64,000 nt of DNA from Pseudomonas sp. Q1-7 (GTDB taxonomy: Bacteria; Pseudomonadota; Gammaproteobacteria; Pseudomonadales; Pseudomonadaceae), in contig NZ_CP116304.1 of the NCBI RefSeq assembly GCF_028010285.1, forward strand, positions 5,286,501 through 5,350,500, given 5' to 3'. Each line of letters starts with the position of its first letter. Position 1 is the first letter of the stretch. The position numbers were made by a program, and so were the translations under genes. Under the pieces are notes generated by a model that did no database searches, was not told the origin of the DNA, and worked only from the letters and a program-made list of their open reading frames with translations. Positions 7,937-16,977 of this stretch are shown in pieces.

Positions 7937-8860
7937 TTACTTGACCAGGGTGCGCCACTCGGCGTGGGCCGAGGTCTTGCCGGTCACCAGGTCGAAGTAG
8001 GCTTTCTGCAGTTTCTCGGTCACCGGGCCACGGCGGCCGATGCCGATGCGGCGGCCGTCCACTTCGCGGATCGGGGTGACTTCGGCGGCGGTACCGGTGA
8101 AGAAGGCTTCGTCGGCGATGTACACCTCGTCACGGGTGATGCGCTTCTCCACCACCTTGATGCCCAGCTCGCCGGCCAGAGTCAGGATGGTGCTGCGGGT
8201 GATGCCGTTGAGGCAGGAGGTCACTTCCGGGGTGTACACCACGCCGTCCTTGACCAGGAAGATGTTCTCGCCCGAACCCTCGGCCACGTAGCCTTCCGGG
8301 TCCAGCAGCATGGCCTCGTCGGCGCCGCCGGAAATGGCTTCCTGCAGGGCCAGCATCGAGTTGATGTAGTTGCCGTTGGCCTTGGCGCGGGTCATGGAGA
8401 TGTTGACGTGGTGGCGGGTGAAGGAGCTGGTGCGCACCTTGATGCCGGCTTCCAGCGCTTCTTCGCCCATGTAGGCACCCCAGTGCCAGGCGGCGACGAT
8501 CACGTGGATCTTCAGGCCCGACGCGCGCAGGCCCATGCCTTCGCTGCCGAAGAACACCATCGGACGCAGGTAGGCGCTTTCCAGGCCGTTCTCGCGCACC
8601 GCGGCACGCTGGGCTTCGTTGATCTCCTCCTTGGTGAAGGGGATCTGCATGTTGAAGATGTGGGCGGAGTCGAACAGGCGGTCGGTATGGGCCTGCAGGC
8701 GGAAGATGGCGGTGCCGTCCGGGGTGTTGTAGGCGCGCACGCCTTCGAACACGCCCATGCCGTAGTGCAGGGTGTGGGTCAGGACGTGGGTGGTTGCTTC
8801 GCGCCACGGCACCAGTTCGCCGTCATACCAGATCACGCCATCACGATCGGCCATCGACAT
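7937..8860 (-). CDS. ilvE: Branched-chain amino acid aminotransferase IlvE
   Basis: A 307-residue fold-type IV PLP aminotransferase that performs the last step of valine, leucine and isoleucine synthesis (and the first of their degradation), using glutamate/2-oxoglutarate. The start MSMADRDGVIWYDGELV is preceded by a good GAGGAG ribosome binding site. LHYGMGVFEGVRAY is the characteristic substrate-loop segment; the PLP Schiff-base lysine is Lys160 in TRAKANGNY; the C-terminal part has GSGENIFLVKDG and SCLNGITRSTIL, which bind the PLP phosphate. It lies 42 bases downstream of glnE on the same strand and may share its transcript. Confidence 0.97.
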   Translation of the reverse strand: MSMADRDGVIWYDGELVPWREATTHVLTHTLHYGMGVFEGVRAYNTPDGTAIFRLQAHTDRLFDSAHIFNMQIPFTKEEINEAQRAAVRENGLESAYLRPMVFFGSEGMGLRASGLKIHVIVAAWHWGAYMGEEALEAGIKVRTSSFTRHHVNISMTRAKANGNYINSMLALQEAISGGADEAMLLDPEGYVAEGSGENIFLVKDGVVYTPEVTSCLNGITRSTILTLAGELGIKVVEKRITRDEVYIADEAFFTGTAAEVTPIREVDGRRIGIGRRGPVTEKLQKAYFDLVTGKTSAHAEWRTLVK

Positions 8861-8902
8861 ATTGCCAGCTCCTCAAGAATTCGATTGGTTCAGCCTGTCG
8901 GG

Positions 8903-11836
8903 TCAGTTCAAGCCCAACTCTCGCCAATTCCGCATCACGCCCCGGCGCTCCGCATGGAACTGGTCCCCGCCCACCACCCCGGGCTGCTTCTGCAGCGCCT
9001 GCCGGTGAGCCGCTGAACGATAGGCTTTGTAGGCTTCCTGCAGCAGGCGAACTTCCTCGCCAGCCAGCAGATTGGCCTGCTCCAGGCCATCCAGAATGCG
9101 GATGTTATCGGTGTAACGCACCAGTTCGGGGTGCTGTCGCGACCAGGCCAGGGCGGCATATTGCACCATAAATTCGATATCGACGATACCGCCGGCATCC
9201 TGCTTCAGATCGAAGGCGGACGCGGCCTCGAAGGCATTCGGCGCGGTGCCGGCAGCGGTTTCGCGGGTGCCGAGGTTGTCACGCATCTTGGCGCGCATCT
9301 CGCTCACCTCGGCGCGCAGCTTGTCCAGGTCGCGCTCACGACCGAGCACCGCCAGGCGTACCTGCTCGAAGGCACCGGCGACCCGTGGCGAGCCCACCAG
9401 CACCCGGGCGCGCACCAGCGCCTGGTGCTCCCAGGTCCAGGCCTCGTTCTCCTGGTAGCGCTGGAACGCGCCGAGGGAACTGACCAGCAGGCCCGCCGCG
9501 CCCGACGGACGCAGGCGCATATCCACCTCGTAGAGGGCGCCGGAGGTGGTCTGGGTGGTCAGCAGGTGGATGATGCGCTGGCCCAGGCGGGTGAAGAACT
9601 GGGCGCCGTCGATGGGCTTGCTGCCATCGGTCTCGGCCTGGGGATCGCCATCATGGATGAACACCAGGTCCAGGTCCGAACCGTGGCCGAATTCCAGGCC
9701 GCCCACCTTGCCGTAGCCAACGATGATGAAATCCGGATCGCAGAGGCTGCCGTCGGCGCGCCTGGGCGTGCCGTACCTGGCCACGGTCTGCCGCCAGGAC
9801 AGCGCCAGCACCTGGTCGAGGATGGCTTCGGCCAGCCAGGTCAGGTAGTCGCTGACCTTCATCAGCGGCAGGGTGCCGGCGATTTCCGAGGCCGCCACCC
9901 GCAGGCTGTGGGCCAGCTTGAAGTGGCGCAGGGCCTCCATTTGCTGCTCCAGGTCGTCCTCGGGAATGCGGGTAAGGCGCTCGCGCAGCTCGGCGGCCAG
10001 CTCAGGGGCCAGCGGGGGGCGGTAGAGGCGGCCTTCGTTGAGCAACTCATCGAGCAGCAGCGGGAAGCGAGTGATCTGCTCGGCGATCCACGGGCTGGCG
10101 GCGCAGAGTTTGATCAGCCGCTGCAAGGCGCCCGGATTCTCGCTCAGCAGCACCAGATAGGCGGAACGCCGCGCCACCTTCTCGACCATGGGCAGCACCC
10201 GCTCCAGCACCAGGTCGGGGTCGCCGTGCTCGACCGTCAGGCTGAGCAAGCGGGGAATGAAGGCATCCAGTCGTTCGCGGCCGAGGCGCTGCATGGCACG
10301 CACCTGCGGCCCGTTGCGCAGGTCGGAGAGCCGGCGCCAGGCGGCGGCGGGCTCGGCAAAGCCGGCCTCGCCCAGTTGGCGACAGGCACTTTCCTCGTCG
10401 AGGGCCTCCTCCCAGAGCGGCAGCCATTCGCCGCCGATGCAGCTTTCACGCGTGCTGCCCTCGTCTTCGTCCGGGTCGGCGATCACCTGCTGGAAGTGCC
10501 ACTCGACACGCCCGCGCCAATGCATCAGGCGCTCGCGGAAGGCGGCCCAGTCGTCGAAGCCCATGATGAAAGCCACGCGCGCGCGATCCAGGTCGTTGTC
10601 CGGCAGCATCTGGGTCTGGCGATCGGCGATGGCCTGCAGGGCGTGTTCGGTATAGCGGAGGAACTCGTAGCCCTCCTTCAGCTCCGCCACCACCGGCGGC
10701 GGCAAGTAGCCCTGCCCCTCCAGAGTCGCCAGCACGCTCAGCAGCGGTCGCTGCTGCAGGCTGAGGTCGCGGCCGCCGTGGATCAACTGGAACGCCTGGG
10801 CGATGAACTCCACCTCGCGGATGCCGCCGGAACCGAGCTTGACGTTCTCGGTCATGCCCTTGCGGCGCACTTCCTGCTGGATCAACTGCTTCATCGAGCG
10901 CAAGGCCTCGATGGCGGAAAAGTCCAGGTAGCGGCGGTAGACGAAGGGGCGCAGCATCTGCAGGAGCTGGGCACCGGCGACCTGGTCGCCCCCCACCACC
11001 CGCGCCTTGATCATGGCGTAGCGCTCCCAGTCGCGCCCCTGGTCCTGGTAGTACTGCTCCAGGGCGTTGAAGCTGAACACCAGTGGGCCGGACGAGCCGT
11101 AGGGGCGCAGTCGCATGTCCACGCGAAAGACGAAACCGTCCACGGTGATGGCGTCCAGCGCCTTGATCAGCCGCTGGCCGAGGCGGATGAAGAATTCCTG
11201 GTTGTCCAGGGCGCGCTTGGCGCCTTCGGTCTCGCCGCCCTCGGGATAGCCGAAGATCAGGTCGATGTCCGACGACAGGTTCAGTTCATGGGCACCCAGC
11301 TTGCCCATGCCCAGCACCACGAGGTGCTGCGGCTGACCGGAGCGACGACCGATGGGTGTGCCGAACTGGGCACAGTGGCGGCTGTAGAACCACGCGTAGG
11401 CAAGGTCGATGCAGGCATCGGCGAGATCGGACAGATCGCGGCAGGTTTCCGCGAGGTCGGCCTGGCGGGTCAGGTCGCGCCAGATGATCCGCAGTTGCTG
11501 GCGGTTGCGATAGCGGCGCAGGCGGCGGCCCAGTTCGTCCTCATCCGCGCACTCTTCCAGACAGCGCGCGAGCTGCGCGCGCAGCTCGCCCGACACCAAG
11601 GGCCGCTCCAGTTCGCCGGACTCGGCCAGCGCCAGCAGCATGGCCGGATCGCGCTGGGCCTGCTCGGCAACAAAATCGCTGGCCGCACTGACCCGGGAAA
11701 ACGCCTGCAGCCGTTCGTCGGGCCAGCTGGCGAAGACCTCGGCCTGTTCGGCAAGGGCGGTGCGGAAGGCGGACAGCGCCCGATCGGCGCTGGACTGGAG
11801 GGTGGCCGGCAGGGCGGCCAGCGGCGGCAGGCTCAT
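8903..11836 (-). CDS. glnE: Bifunctional glutamine synthetase adenylyltransferase/deadenylase GlnE
   Basis: A 977-residue enzyme that adenylylates (inactivates) and deadenylylates glutamine synthetase in response to PII. Two nucleotidyltransferase domains are visible: the N-terminal adenylyl-removing domain with GMGKLGAHELNLSSDIDLIF near residue 175, and the C-terminal adenylyltransferase domain with GYGKVGGLEFGHGSDLDLVF near residue 707, each carrying the paired metal-binding aspartates (DxD). A helical regulatory linker separates them. Length agrees with other Pseudomonas GlnE. The gene is divergent from aceE, with 281 bases between the starts. Nitrogen context: gltBD occurs 30 kb away in the same window. 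Confidence 0.97.
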   Translation of the reverse strand: MSLPPLAALPATLQSSADRALSAFRTALAEQAEVFASWPDERLQAFSRVSAASDFVAEQAQRDPAMLLALAESGELERPLVSGELRAQLARCLEECADEDELGRRLRRYRNRQQLRIIWRDLTRQADLAETCRDLSDLADACIDLAYAWFYSRHCAQFGTPIGRRSGQPQHLVVLGMGKLGAHELNLSSDIDLIFGYPEGGETEGAKRALDNQEFFIRLGQRLIKALDAITVDGFVFRVDMRLRPYGSSGPLVFSFNALEQYYQDQGRDWERYAMIKARVVGGDQVAGAQLLQMLRPFVYRRYLDFSAIEALRSMKQLIQQEVRRKGMTENVKLGSGGIREVEFIAQAFQLIHGGRDLSLQQRPLLSVLATLEGQGYLPPPVVAELKEGYEFLRYTEHALQAIADRQTQMLPDNDLDRARVAFIMGFDDWAAFRERLMHWRGRVEWHFQQVIADPDEDEGSTRESCIGGEWLPLWEEALDEESACRQLGEAGFAEPAAAWRRLSDLRNGPQVRAMQRLGRERLDAFIPRLLSLTVEHGDPDLVLERVLPMVEKVARRSAYLVLLSENPGALQRLIKLCAASPWIAEQITRFPLLLDELLNEGRLYRPPLAPELAAELRERLTRIPEDDLEQQMEALRHFKLAHSLRVAASEIAGTLPLMKVSDYLTWLAEAILDQVLALSWRQTVARYGTPRRADGSLCDPDFIIVGYGKVGGLEFGHGSDLDLVFIHDGDPQAETDGSKPIDGAQFFTRLGQRIIHLLTTQTTSGALYEVDMRLRPSGAAGLLVSSLGAFQRYQENEAWTWEHQALVRARVLVGSPRVAGAFEQVRLAVLGRERDLDKLRAEVSEMRAKMRDNLGTRETAAGTAPNAFEAASAFDLKQDAGGIVDIEFMVQYAALAWSRQHPELVRYTDNIRILDGLEQANLLAGEEVRLLQEAYKAYRSAAHRQALQKQPGVVGGDQFHAERRGVMRNWRELGLN

Positions 11837-11940
11837 GGTCTATCCTTTCTGGGCTGCGGGCCGAGGCTGGGCCCGTAGCTGGCGCAGCGGTGGCGGAACA
11901 GCTCTATCTCGGGATATCCAGCCGACTGCGCCGCGCAGTC

Positions 11941-11955
11941 TGTAGTTTTACTACG
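11941..11955. promoter_or_regulatory. Upstream copy of aceE operator-like palindrome
   Basis: GTAGTTTTACTAC at 11942-11954 is a perfect 13-base palindrome around a TTT centre. The same sequence (complement centre) recurs 52 bases downstream, about five helical turns apart. It lies near -60 relative to the promoter proposed for aceE. The half-site form TAGT-N3-ACTA fits the GT-N3-AC pattern of FadR/PdhR-type GntR regulators, and the longer form also resembles the TGTARTNNNAYTACA pattern described for HexR; the regulator cannot be decided from sequence alone. Confidence 0.55.
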
Positions 11956-11974
11956 AAAGTTTGTATCCAGAGTG

Positions 11975-12003
11975 CTGAAACCTTTGTCGATTTGTAGTAA
12001 AAC
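11975..12003 (+). promoter_or_regulatory. Candidate sigma-70 promoter of aceEF
   Basis: CTGAAA (11975-11980) and TAAAAC (11998-12003) are spaced 17 bases apart and point toward aceE, leaving a leader of roughly 108 bases. Both boxes are imperfect. The -10 box lies inside the second palindrome (11993-12007), which would make that site a natural repressor position. Inferred, not proven. Confidence 0.35.
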
Positions 12004-12007
12004 TACA
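11993..12007. promoter_or_regulatory. Downstream copy of aceE operator-like palindrome
   Basis: TGTAGTAAAACTACA is a perfect 15-base palindrome (six-base arms, AAA centre), centre 52 bases from the centre of the upstream copy. It covers the proposed -10 box of aceEF, so binding would be expected to block transcription. Candidate regulators are a PdhR/FadR-type GntR protein or a HexR-like RpiR protein; neither is encoded in this window. Confidence 0.6.
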
Positions 12008-12117
12008 CGAGCCCGGTTCTACCCCCGGTAACAAGAATTCTCGCCGCGACCGCCCCACAAGGCCGGCCGTGACCACTGGCATCCGATTCTGGAAGCCTTT
12101 CCGCCCTGGAGCAAGCC

Positions 12118-14763
12118 ATGCAAGACCTCGATCCCGTCGAAACCCAGGAATGGCTGGATTCCCTGGAATCCGTACTCGACAAAGAAGGCGAAGACCGCGC
12201 GCACTACCTGCTGACCCGGATGGGTGAGCTGGCGACCCGCAGCGGCACCAAACTGCCGTACGCCATCACCACGCCGTACCGCAATAGCATCCCGGTCACC
12301 CATGAAGCACGCATGCCCGGCGACCTGTTCATGGAACGCCGCATCCGCTCCATGGTGCGCTGGAATGCCCTGGCCATGGTGATGCGCACCAACCTGAACG
12401 ACCCGGACCTGGGCGGTCACATTTCCAGCTTCGCGTCCTCGGCGACCCTCTACGACATCGGCTTCAACTACTTCTTCCAGGCGCCCACCGAGGAGCACGG
12501 CGGCGACCTGATCTTCTACCAGGGCCACGCCTCGCCCGGCATCTATGCCCGTGCCTTCCTCGAAGGCCGCATCAGCGAAGAACAGATGATCAACTTCCGC
12601 CAGGAAGTGGACGGCAAGGGCCTGTCTTCCTACCCGCACCCCTGGCTGATGCCGGACTTCTGGCAGTTCCCCACCGTGTCCATGGGCCTCGGCCCGATCC
12701 AGGCCATCTACCAGGCGCGCTTCATGAAGTACCTGGAAAGCCGCGGTTTCATTCCCGCCGGCAAGCAGAAGGTCTGGTGCTTCATGGGTGACGGCGAGTG
12801 CGACGAGCCGGAATCCCTCGGCGCCATTTCCCTCGCCGGCCGCGAAAAACTGGACAACCTGATCTTCGTCATCAACTGCAACCTGCAGCGCCTCGACGGC
12901 CCGGTTCGCGGCAATGGCAAGATCATCCAGGAACTGGAAGGCGTCTTCCGCGGCGCCCAGTGGAACGTCAATAAGGTGGTCTGGGGCCGCTTCTGGGACC
13001 CGCTGTTCGCCAAGGACACCAACGGCGCCCTGCAACGCCGCATGGACGAAGCGGTCGACGGCGAGTACCAGAACTACAAGGCCAAGGACGGCGCGTACGT
13101 CCGCGAAAACTTCTTCAACACCCCGGAACTCAAGGAAATGGTCCAGGACCTTTCCGATGACGAGATCTGGAAGCTCAACCGTGGCGGCCACGACCCCTAC
13201 AAGGTCTATGCGGCCTACCACCAGGCGGTCAACCACAAGGGCCAGCCCACCGTCATCCTGGCCAAGACCATCAAGGGCTACGGCACCGGCGCGGGCGAAG
13301 CGCAGAACACCGCCCACAACACCAAGAAGGTCGATGTCGAGAGCCTGAAGCAGTTCCGTGACCGCTTCGACATCCCGGTCAACGACGCCGACCTGGAGAA
13401 ATTGCCCTTCTACCGTCCGCAGGAAGGCAGCGCCGAACACAAGTACCTGCACGAGCGCCGCGCCGCCCTGGGTGGCTACGTGCCGCAGCGCCGCGTCAAC
13501 AGCTTCAGCATCCCGACGCCGCCGCTGGAAACCCTCAAGGCCATCCTCGATGGCTCGGGCGACCGTGAGATTTCCACCACCATGGCCTTCGTGCGCATCC
13601 TGGCGCAGCTGGTCAAGGACAAGGAACTCGGTCAGCGCATCGTTCCGATCATCCCGGACGAGGCCCGTACCTTCGGTATGGAAGGCATGTTCCGCCAACT
13701 GGGCATCTACTCCTCCGTCGGCCAGCTCTACGAGCCCGTCGATAAGGACCAGGTGATGTTCTACAAGGAGGACAAGAAGGGCCAGATCCTCGAAGAGGGC
13801 ATCAACGAGGCGGGCGCCATGTCCTCCTTCATCGCGGCCGGTACCTCCTACAGCAACCACAACCAGCCGATGCTGCCGTTCTACATCTTCTATTCGATGT
13901 TCGGTTTCCAGCGTATCGGCGACCTGGCCTGGGCAGCCGGCGACAGCCGTGCCCGTGGTTTCCTGATCGGCGGCACCTCCGGCCGTACCACCCTGAACGG
14001 GGAAGGCCTGCAACACGAGGACGGCCACAGCCACATCATGGCCGCCACCATCCCCAACTGCCGCACCTACGACCCCACCTACGGCTACGAGCTGGCGGTG
14101 ATCGTGCGTGAGGGCATCCGCCAGATGACCGAAGAGCAGCAGAACGTCTTCTACTACATCACCGTGATGAACGAGGCCTACCAGCAGCCGGCGCTGCCGG
14201 AAGGTGTCGAGGACGGCATCATCAAGGGCATGTACCTCCTCGAAGAGGACAAGAAGGAAGCCGCGCACCACGTGCAACTGCTGGGCTCGGGCACCATCCT
14301 GCGCGAAGTCCGCGAGGCGGCGAAGATCCTCCGCGACGAGTTCAACGTCGGCGCCGACGTCTGGAGCGTCACCAGCTTCAACGAACTGCGCCGCGAAGGC
14401 CTGGCCATCGAGCGCCACAACCGCCTGCACCCGGAGCAGAAGCCCCGGCAGACCTACGTCGAACAGTGCCTGAGCGGCCGCAAGGGCCCGGTCGTGGCCT
14501 CCACCGACTACATGAAGCTGTTCGCCGACCAGATTCGCCAGTGGGTCCCGAGCAAGGAGTACAAGGTCCTGGGTACCGACGGTTTCGGCCGCAGCGACAG
14601 CCGCAAGAAGCTGCGCCACTTCTTCGAAGTGGACCGTTACTGGGTGGTCCTGGCAGCCCTGGAAGCGCTGGCGGATCGCGGCGAGATCGAACCCAAGGTC
14701 GTGGCCGAGGCCATCGCCAAGTTCGGTATCGACCCTGAAAAACGCAACCCGCTGGACTGCTGA
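12118..14763 (+). CDS. aceE: Pyruvate dehydrogenase E1 component AceE
   Basis: An 881-residue homodimeric-type E1 that decarboxylates pyruvate on thiamine diphosphate and reductively acetylates the lipoyl groups of AceF. It starts MQDLDPVETQEWLDSLESVL with GGAG upstream. The ThDP motif GDGECDEPES is at about residues 223-232, followed by NLIFVINCN; RARGFLIGGTSGRTTLNGEG and LQHEDGHSH lie in the pyrimidine/transketolase-like region. Length equals that of other Pseudomonas AceE. aceF follows after 11 bases, forming an operon. Transcription is probably controlled by the twin palindromes upstream. Confidence 0.98.
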   Translation: MQDLDPVETQEWLDSLESVLDKEGEDRAHYLLTRMGELATRSGTKLPYAITTPYRNSIPVTHEARMPGDLFMERRIRSMVRWNALAMVMRTNLNDPDLGGHISSFASSATLYDIGFNYFFQAPTEEHGGDLIFYQGHASPGIYARAFLEGRISEEQMINFRQEVDGKGLSSYPHPWLMPDFWQFPTVSMGLGPIQAIYQARFMKYLESRGFIPAGKQKVWCFMGDGECDEPESLGAISLAGREKLDNLIFVINCNLQRLDGPVRGNGKIIQELEGVFRGAQWNVNKVVWGRFWDPLFAKDTNGALQRRMDEAVDGEYQNYKAKDGAYVRENFFNTPELKEMVQDLSDDEIWKLNRGGHDPYKVYAAYHQAVNHKGQPTVILAKTIKGYGTGAGEAQNTAHNTKKVDVESLKQFRDRFDIPVNDADLEKLPFYRPQEGSAEHKYLHERRAALGGYVPQRRVNSFSIPTPPLETLKAILDGSGDREISTTMAFVRILAQLVKDKELGQRIVPIIPDEARTFGMEGMFRQLGIYSSVGQLYEPVDKDQVMFYKEDKKGQILEEGINEAGAMSSFIAAGTSYSNHNQPMLPFYIFYSMFGFQRIGDLAWAAGDSRARGFLIGGTSGRTTLNGEGLQHEDGHSHIMAATIPNCRTYDPTYGYELAVIVREGIRQMTEEQQNVFYYITVMNEAYQQPALPEGVEDGIIKGMYLLEEDKKEAAHHVQLLGSGTILREVREAAKILRDEFNVGADVWSVTSFNELRREGLAIERHNRLHPEQKPRQTYVEQCLSGRKGPVVASTDYMKLFADQIRQWVPSKEYKVLGTDGFGRSDSRKKLRHFFEVDRYWVVLAALEALADRGEIEPKVVAEAIAKFGIDPEKRNPLDC

Positions 14764-14774
14764 GGAGACGCATT

Positions 14775-16733
14775 GTGAGTGAATTGATTCGCGTACCCGA
14801 CATCGGCAGCGGCGAAGGTGAAGTGATCGAACTGTTCGTCAAGGTTGGCGACCGTATCGAAGCCGAGCAGAGCCTGCTGACCCTGGAATCCGACAAGGCC
14901 AGCATGGAAATCCCGGCTCCCAAGGCCGGTGTGATCAAGAGCCTGAAGGTCAAGCTGGGCGACCGCCTGAAGGAAGGCGACGAGTTGCTGGAACTGGAAG
15001 TCGAGGGTGCCGCTGCAGCGCCGGCCGCGCCGGCCGCCGCTCCCGCACCCAAGGCCGAGGAGAAACCCGCTGCCCCGGCTGCGGCTCCCGCGGCCGCTGG
15101 CTCCAGCGTGCAGGACGTCTTCGTGCCGGACATCGGCACCGACGGCAAGGTCAAGGTCATCGAAGTCCTGGTCAAGGCCGGCGACACCGTGCAGGCCGAG
15201 CAGTCGCTGATCACCCTGGAGTCCGACAAGGCCTCCATGGAGATCCCGTCTCCGGCCGCCGGCGTGGTGGAAAGCATCGAGGTCAAGCTGGACGGTGAAG
15301 TCAGCACTGGCGACCTGATCCTCAAGCTCAAGGTTGCCGGCGCCGCTCCGGCTCCCGCCCAAGCCGCTGCCCCGGCGGCTACCCCCACTCCCGCCGCAGC
15401 CCCGGCCGCCGCACCTGCAACCGCAGGCTCCAGTGTGCAGGACGTCTTCGTGCCGGACATCGGCACCGACGGCAAGGTCAAGGTCATCGAAGTCCTGGTC
15501 AAGGCCGGCGACACCGTGCAGGCCGAGCAGTCGCTGATCACCCTGGAGTCCGACAAGGCCAGCATGGAGATCCCCTCGCCGTCCGCCGGCGTGGTGGAAA
15601 GCGTCGAGGTCAAACTGGATGCCGAAGTCGGCACCGGCGACCTGATCCTCAAGCTCAAGGTCGCGGGCGCCGCTCCGGCCCCGACCACCGCGCAGCAGGT
15701 TCATCGCGTACCGGAAGGTGCCCACCCGGTGGCCGCCGCCGAAGTCACGGCCATCGCCGCCCTGGCCGCCGCCGCTGCAAACACCACCGGCGTACCGGCG
15801 CGCTCCAGCGGTGCCAAGGTGCATGCCGGTCCGGCGGTGCGCCAGCTGGCCCGCGAGTTCGGCGTCGACCTGGCCGCCGTTGCGGCCACCGGCCCCCACG
15901 GCCGCGTGCTCAAGGAAGACGTGCAGGCCTACGTCAAGGCCATGATGCAAAAGGCCAAGGAAGCCCCGGCCGCTGCCGCCGGTGCGACCGGCGGTGCCGG
16001 CATCCCGCCGATCCCGGTGGTCGACTTCAGCAAGTTCGGCGAGATCGAAGAAGTGGCCATGACCCGCCTGATGCAGGTCGGCGCCGCCAACCTGCATCGC
16101 AGCTGGCTCAACGTCCCGCACGTGACCCAGTTCGATTCGGCCGACATCACCGAACTGGAAGCCTTCCGCGTGGCCCAGAAAGCCGTGGCGGAAAAGGCCG
16201 GCGTGAAGCTGACCGTGCTGCCGCTGCTGCTGAAGGCCTGCGCCTACCTGCTCAAGGAACTGCCGGACTTCAACAGCTCCCTGGCCCCCAGCGGCAAGGC
16301 GCTGATCCGCAAGAAGTACGTGCACATCGGTTTCGCCGTGGACACCCCGGACGGCCTGCTGGTACCGGTCATCCGCGACGTCGACCAGAAGAGCCTGCTG
16401 CAACTGGCCGCCGAAGCTGCCGCGCTGGCCGACAAGGCCCGCAACAAGAAGCTGTCTGCCGACGACATGCAGGGCGCCTGCTTCACCATCTCCAGCCTCG
16501 GCCACATTGGCGGCACCGGCTTCACGCCGATCGTCAACGCGCCCGAGGTCGCGATCCTCGGTGTATCCAAGGCCACCATGCAGCCGGTATGGGACGGCAA
16601 GGCCTTCCAGCCGCGCCTGATGCTGCCGCTGTCGCTGTCCTACGATCACCGCGTGATCAACGGCGCCGCCGCCGCGCGCTTCACCAAGCGCCTGGGCGAC
16701 GTACTGGCGGATATCCGCACCATGCTGCTGTAA
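14775..16733 (+). CDS. aceF: Pyruvate dehydrogenase E2 (dihydrolipoamide acetyltransferase) AceF with three lipoyl domains
   Basis: A 652-residue E2 core protein. It starts at GTG 14775 after a GAGGAG site overlapping the aceE stop. Domain order: lipoyl 1 (about 1-78, lipoyl-Lys41), Ala/Pro linker, lipoyl 2 (about 110-190, Lys152), linker, lipoyl 3 (about 219-300, Lys261), peripheral subunit-binding domain (about 345-385, KVHAGPAVRQLAREFGVDL), then the catalytic domain with the DHR motif (His625) near the C-terminus. Lipoyl domains 2 and 3 are nearly identical in DNA and protein at a 109-codon offset, whereas lipoyl 1 differs. P. aeruginosa AceF, from memory, has two lipoyl domains and about 547 residues, so this looks like an extra domain gained by in-frame tandem duplication; three-domain E2 proteins are known in E. 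coli and Azotobacter. Confidence 0.97.
   Translation: MSELIRVPDIGSGEGEVIELFVKVGDRIEAEQSLLTLESDKASMEIPAPKAGVIKSLKVKLGDRLKEGDELLELEVEGAAAAPAAPAAAPAPKAEEKPAAPAAAPAAAGSSVQDVFVPDIGTDGKVKVIEVLVKAGDTVQAEQSLITLESDKASMEIPSPAAGVVESIEVKLDGEVSTGDLILKLKVAGAAPAPAQAAAPAATPTPAAAPAAAPATAGSSVQDVFVPDIGTDGKVKVIEVLVKAGDTVQAEQSLITLESDKASMEIPSPSAGVVESVEVKLDAEVGTGDLILKLKVAGAAPAPTTAQQVHRVPEGAHPVAAAEVTAIAALAAAAANTTGVPARSSGAKVHAGPAVRQLAREFGVDLAAVAATGPHGRVLKEDVQAYVKAMMQKAKEAPAAAAGATGGAGIPPIPVVDFSKFGEIEEVAMTRLMQVGAANLHRSWLNVPHVTQFDSADITELEAFRVAQKAVAEKAGVKLTVLPLLLKACAYLLKELPDFNSSLAPSGKALIRKKYVHIGFAVDTPDGLLVPVIRDVDQKSLLQLAAEAAALADKARNKKLSADDMQGACFTISSLGHIGGTGFTPIVNAPEVAILGVSKATMQPVWDGKAFQPRLMLPLSLSYDHRVINGAAAARFTKRLGDVLADIRTMLL
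15101..15352 (+). repeat. Lipoyl-domain tandem repeat, copy A
   Basis: About 252 bases inside aceF, from GSSVQDVFVPDIG to the KVAGAAPAP linker, match copy B at a constant offset of 327 bases. The first 120 or so bases differ by only one silent change (GTG context AGC/AGT), indicating a recent duplication or gene conversion. Confidence 0.85.
15428..15679 (+). repeat. Lipoyl-domain tandem repeat, copy B
   Basis: Second copy of the aceF lipoyl unit, 327 bases (109 codons) after copy A. Differences concentrate in the C-terminal third (for example IEVKLDGEVST versus VEVKLDAEVGT), while the first two thirds are almost base-for-base the same. Confidence 0.85.
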
Positions 16734-16770
16734 CCCGCCACTATTCGCGAGCACGCCACGCTCGTACCTC

Positions 16771-16801
16771 AACCCCGCCCCCCTGAGGCGGGGTTTTTTT
16801 T
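16771..16801 (+). terminator. Intrinsic terminator of aceEF
   Basis: A nine-base perfect stem (AACCCCGCC at 16771-16779 with GGCGGGGTT at 16787-16795) around a seven-base loop, running into a T-run ending at 16801. It sits 38 bases after the aceF stop. Confidence 0.9.
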
Positions 16802-16977
16802 GCTTCCGGGATATCCGGCTGTGCGCTCCAGCACAGTTTCGTCGGCCCCGGCGCCACTCGCGAAAAGCACCGCGTGGCGCGCTTGCCAGTGCCATCATCA
16901 TGATGCACCCTTGCCCGATGCTTTGCAGAAGTAGGCCGGACCCTCTCCCGGTCAGAGAAGTGGAAGCCTAGCGCCCG

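Noticed and set aside
5927-9016. Open frame of about 1000 codons on the plus strand opposite waaC, waaF and ilvE
   Set aside because: It spans three recognisable minus-strand genes and their spacers; composition is that of a shadow frame.
15101-15679. Direct repeats considered as a CRISPR or mobile element
   Set aside because: They are in-frame lipoyl domains within aceF, two copies only, with coding linkers between.
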